From the NCBI GenBank assembly GCA_026417675.1, contig JAOACV010000014.1:1-7798 (forward strand): a DNA stretch of 7,798 nt. The letters are read 5' to 3'. This DNA is from Verrucomicrobiia bacterium. GTDB lineage: Bacteria > Verrucomicrobiota > Verrucomicrobiia > CAIQCK01. The translations under genes were made by a program, and so were the position numbers. Shown in pieces: positions 6,492 to 7,798 of the stretch (positions within the stretch are counted from its first letter, which is position 1; each line of letters opens with the position of its first letter). A model generated the notes under the pieces. That model was not told the DNA's origin. It was given only the letters and a program-made list of their open reading frames with translations, and did no database searches.

Positions 6492-6644
6492 ATGAAAAGC
6501 CGCTTTGAGCCGGCGCTGCGCGAACGTTCTCGTGCCCTCATTCCGTCTCTGAATCGTGCGCGGGTTTCTGAACAACCGACTTGCCGGGAGCGACAGCACA
6601 CTCTAGCTTGTGCCCGACGAAAGGAGATTGACCATAACTTATGA
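6492..6644 (+). CDS. doubtful 50-residue ORF between gpsA and the thioredoxin-like gene
   Basis: ATG 6492 lies 3 bases after the gpsA stop, and the frame ends at TGA 6642-6644, overlapping the ATG of the next gene as ATGA. The frame fills the 152-bp spacer exactly, which suits a small coupled gene. The product begins MKSRFEPALRERSRA, is Arg-rich, and has no recognisable domain, signal peptide or membrane segment. There is no separate ribosome site close to its start. GC-rich spacers often show such frames by chance, so this may be untranslated leader for the next gene. Confidence 0.18.
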   Translation: MKSRFEPALRERSRALIPSLNRARVSEQPTCRERQHTLACARRKEIDHNL

Positions 6645-7120
6645 TTCGCATTCTATCCGTGACGTTGGCTGCCATGTGGGTGCTGACCGGCTGTGGGCGT
6701 CAACCGGCCGCGCCACGCCCCGAGGTCAAACAGTTGAAGAAGGCCGAGGTGGATGCCTACATCGAATCGTTGAAAGGCAAGGTGGTGATTGTGGATTTCT
6801 GGGCCACATGGTGCCCGCCCTGCCGACAGGAAATCCCCGGCTTCATCGAGCTGCAGAAGAAATTCGGCGACAAGGGCCTCGTGGTCGTCGGTTTGTCGCT
6901 GGACGACGACACGGCCACCGTGGCGGACTTCGTCAAAGAGCAGCGGGTGAACTATCCGGTTTTTGTCGTTGGCCAGGACACCACGGCCGCATGGGGCGGC
7001 ATCAACAGCATTCCTACCACGTTTATCCTCGACAAGAGCGGCCGGAAGGTCGGCGAGCCCCGTGTGGGCTTTCACCCGGCCGAAGTGTTTGAGAAGGAGA
7101 TCGAGCCGCTGCTGAAATAG
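6641..7120 (+). CDS. TlpA/ResA-like thiol-disulfide oxidoreductase, lipoprotein
   Basis: 159 residues. The N-terminus MIRILSVTLAAMWVLTGC is a lipoprotein signal with lipobox LTGC, so C18 should be lipidated and the protein anchored in an envelope membrane facing the periplasm. A short Pro-rich linker (21-28) leads to a thioredoxin fold of the AhpC-TSA/Redoxin TlpA type: VVIVDFWATWCPPCRQE (48-64) with redox pair C58/C61 in a WCPPC motif, GLSLDDD (84-90), and the cis-proline loop NSIPTTFILDKSG (122-134) with P125. TlpA/ResA proteins usually reduce disulfides in apocytochrome c or other exported proteins. No cytochrome maturation gene is in view, so the partner is unknown. AAGGAG at 6621-6626 is the only ribosome site, 14 bases before ATG 6641, which is long. 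An in-frame stop at 6635-6637 excludes an earlier start. Confidence 0.93.
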   Translation: MIRILSVTLAAMWVLTGCGRQPAAPRPEVKQLKKAEVDAYIESLKGKVVIVDFWATWCPPCRQEIPGFIELQKKFGDKGLVVVGLSLDDDTATVADFVKEQRVNYPVFVVGQDTTAAWGGINSIPTTFILDKSGRKVGEPRVGFHPAEVFEKEIEPLLK

Positions 7121-7342
7121 GGGCGACGTTGACCCAACTGCGCCCCGCGCGCTTCAGTTCCGCCACGCGGCCGATGATTCTCGTGCGCGCCCATAGTTCA
7201 TCGGTCGGATCCCACCGGCGAGTTCCCTTGGCGGCTACGCCAAGCCGAGCCAAGACCGACCATCCTCGGTATTGACTGGCGACAAACGGCCGCTTCTCGC
7301 GGTTGCGGTTTTGATTGTCTTGGCGTTAGCAAACGTCTATCA
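7121..7342. other. 222-bp intergenic region with short hairpins
   Basis: There is no gene with a usual start on the + strand before the CHASE gene. Two inverted repeats are visible: CCGATGA (7171-7177) with TCATCGG (7198-7204), and the tight hairpin at 7227-7244. Neither is followed by a T-run, so they are not clear intrinsic terminators. The last 70 bases can be read as a membrane-spanning peptide, described separately. Confidence 0.5.
7227..7244. repeat. 7-bp perfect hairpin with 4-base loop
   Basis: CTTGGCG (7227-7233) pairs exactly with CGCCAAG (7238-7244) around the loop GCTA. A weaker outer pairing, GGTCGG (7203-7208) with CCGACC (7256-7261), could enclose it. It lies 106 bases after the thioredoxin-like gene and about 100 bases before the CHASE gene. 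It may be a factor-dependent terminator stem, a small palindromic repeat, or chance. Confidence 0.4.
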
Positions 7343-7442
7343 ATGGCCCGGACGATGGAGCCAAAAGACCACAGCGCGAGGAGGCCGATCGCCACATCGA
7401 GGTGGCAGCGTTATCTGTCGGTGGCGGTGGCGTGTCTGCTGA
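7272..7442 (+). other. possible remnant: out-of-frame peptide with a strong membrane segment, overlapping the CHASE gene start
   Basis: From TTG 7272 a frame reads LTGDKRPLLAVAVLIVLALA, then NVYQWPGRW, giving charged residues followed by about 15 hydrophobic residues as in a real inner-membrane anchor. It runs on to TGA 7440-7442 but becomes Arg/Gly-rich once inside the CHASE gene, where the other frame is clearly the coding one. It could be the surviving N-terminus of a lost membrane protein, as with the ABC remnant. It could also be a TTG-started small protein, or chance. There is no ribosome site. Confidence 0.25.
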
Positions 7443-7798
7443 TTGCGCTGACGTGGATGGCGTATAATCTGGCCGACCGCAGGGAATGGGAGCGTATCGA
7501 GACAGAATTCAGGCGTCGCGCGGAGAGTCAAACCCACGCGTTGAAGGAGCGCGTGGGCCGCGCGGTGGATGTGATGTCGGCGCTGCGCTTGTTGTTCGTC
7601 TACTCTGAGGAGGTGACCCGCCAGGAGTTTCGGGGCGCGGCGGAGGACATTTTGAAGCGCTATCCCGAAATCCAAGCGGTGGAATGGGTGCCGCGGGTCC
7701 GGGCGTCCGAGCGGACGGCTTGTGAAGCCGCGGCGCGCCAGCAAGGGCTGAAAGATTTTCAGTTCACCGAGCCAGGCGAATCGGGAGCTGTCGTTCGC
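7343..7798 (+). CDS. membrane sensor protein with CHASE domain, N-terminal part, runs off the window
   Basis: The frame is open from ATG 7343 (or ATG 7355, four codons later) to the last base, giving 152 visible codons. Numbered from 7343, a basic N-region is followed by one transmembrane helix, YLSVAVACLLIALTWMAY, at 24-41. The extracytoplasmic start of a CHASE domain (PF03924) follows: a helix with FRRRAESQTHALKERV (about 56-71), SALRLLFVYSEEVTRQEF (79-96), and the most typical stretch IQAVEWVPRVRASERTACE (110-128), then QQGLKDFQFTEPG (133-145). CHASE domains sense small ligands outside the cytoplasm and are usually followed by a second membrane helix and a histidine kinase, diguanylate cyclase or adenylate cyclase module. 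That output part lies beyond the window, so the class of sensor cannot be told. Neither start has a Shine-Dalgarno sequence. Confidence 0.85.
   Translation, partial: MARTMEPKDHSARRPIATSRWQRYLSVAVACLLIALTWMAYNLADRREWERIETEFRRRAESQTHALKERVGRAVDVMSALRLLFVYSEEVTRQEFRGAAEDILKRYPEIQAVEWVPRVRASERTACEAAARQQGLKDFQFTEPGESGAVVR

Noticed and set aside
6596..6613. GCACA / TGTGC inverted repeat before the thioredoxin-like gene
   Set aside because: A five-base stem with an eight-base loop is too short to stand out from chance, and it has no T-run.
7023..7253. Minus-strand 76-codon frame overlapping the end of the thioredoxin-like gene
   Set aside because: Part of it looks moderately protein-like (RTRIIGRVAELKRAG), but it overlaps a certain gene, has no ribosome site, and its end is antisense to conserved coding sequence.
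7463..7468. TATAAT box
   Set aside because: It lies inside the transmembrane-coding part of the CHASE gene, encodes part of AYNL there, and has no -35 box at proper spacing or start codon close behind it.
1..7798. tRNA, rRNA, CRISPR array, insertion sequence or attachment site
   Set aside because: I read for cloverleaf, conserved rRNA stretches, regularly spaced direct repeats and transposase motifs on both strands and saw none.

Overview
This 7.8-kb window is GC-rich (roughly 60-65% by eye) and densely coding. Every supported gene lies on the + strand. The gene content suggests an uncultivated member of the PVC group, most likely Verrucomicrobiota of the Pedosphaera/Limisphaera type. The reasons are a secreted DUF4838 protein, a PQQ-type propeller with the DWPRWRGP start common in Planctomycetes and Verrucomicrobia, a Tat-exported sugar isomerase-like protein, and weak or absent Shine-Dalgarno sites at several genes. 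No rRNA or marker protein fixes the lineage, so this placement is inference.

Layout. Positions 2-745 hold the 3' part of an FAD-dependent oxidoreductase (PF12831-like). Next is a secreted DUF4838 / alpha-glucuronidase-like protein (756-2645), whose upstream coding part carries two inverted small hairpins. A 47-codon remnant of an ABC transporter ATPase (2663-2806) follows and ends in an ATGA overlap with a secreted PQQ-like beta-propeller protein (2803-4071). A near-consensus sigma70-type promoter sits immediately before a Tat-exported xylose-isomerase-like TIM barrel protein (4139-5089). A 421-bp spacer (5090-5510) contains a second, unrelated pair of inverted hairpins. After it come gpsA (5511-6488), a 152-bp spacer with a doubtful 50-codon ORF, a TlpA/ResA-like thiol-disulfide lipoprotein (6641-7120), a 222-bp spacer with a hairpin, and the N-terminus of a membrane CHASE-domain sensor that runs off the window (7343-7798).

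How the genes fit together. The first four intact genes resemble the exported or sugar-modifying accessory loci that PVC bacteria use on polysaccharides: an oxidoreductase, a glycosidase-related protein, a propeller and an isomerase/epimerase-like protein, three of them with export signals. Their joint action is inference only. From gpsA onward the genes are housekeeping or unrelated (phospholipid precursor synthesis, envelope redox, signalling) and do not look like one pathway.

The points most worth a second look are the truncated ABC ATPase, the two different BIME-like hairpin pairs (one read through as protein), and the probable leaderless start of the isomerase gene. I see no clearly new defence, mobile or biosynthetic system.
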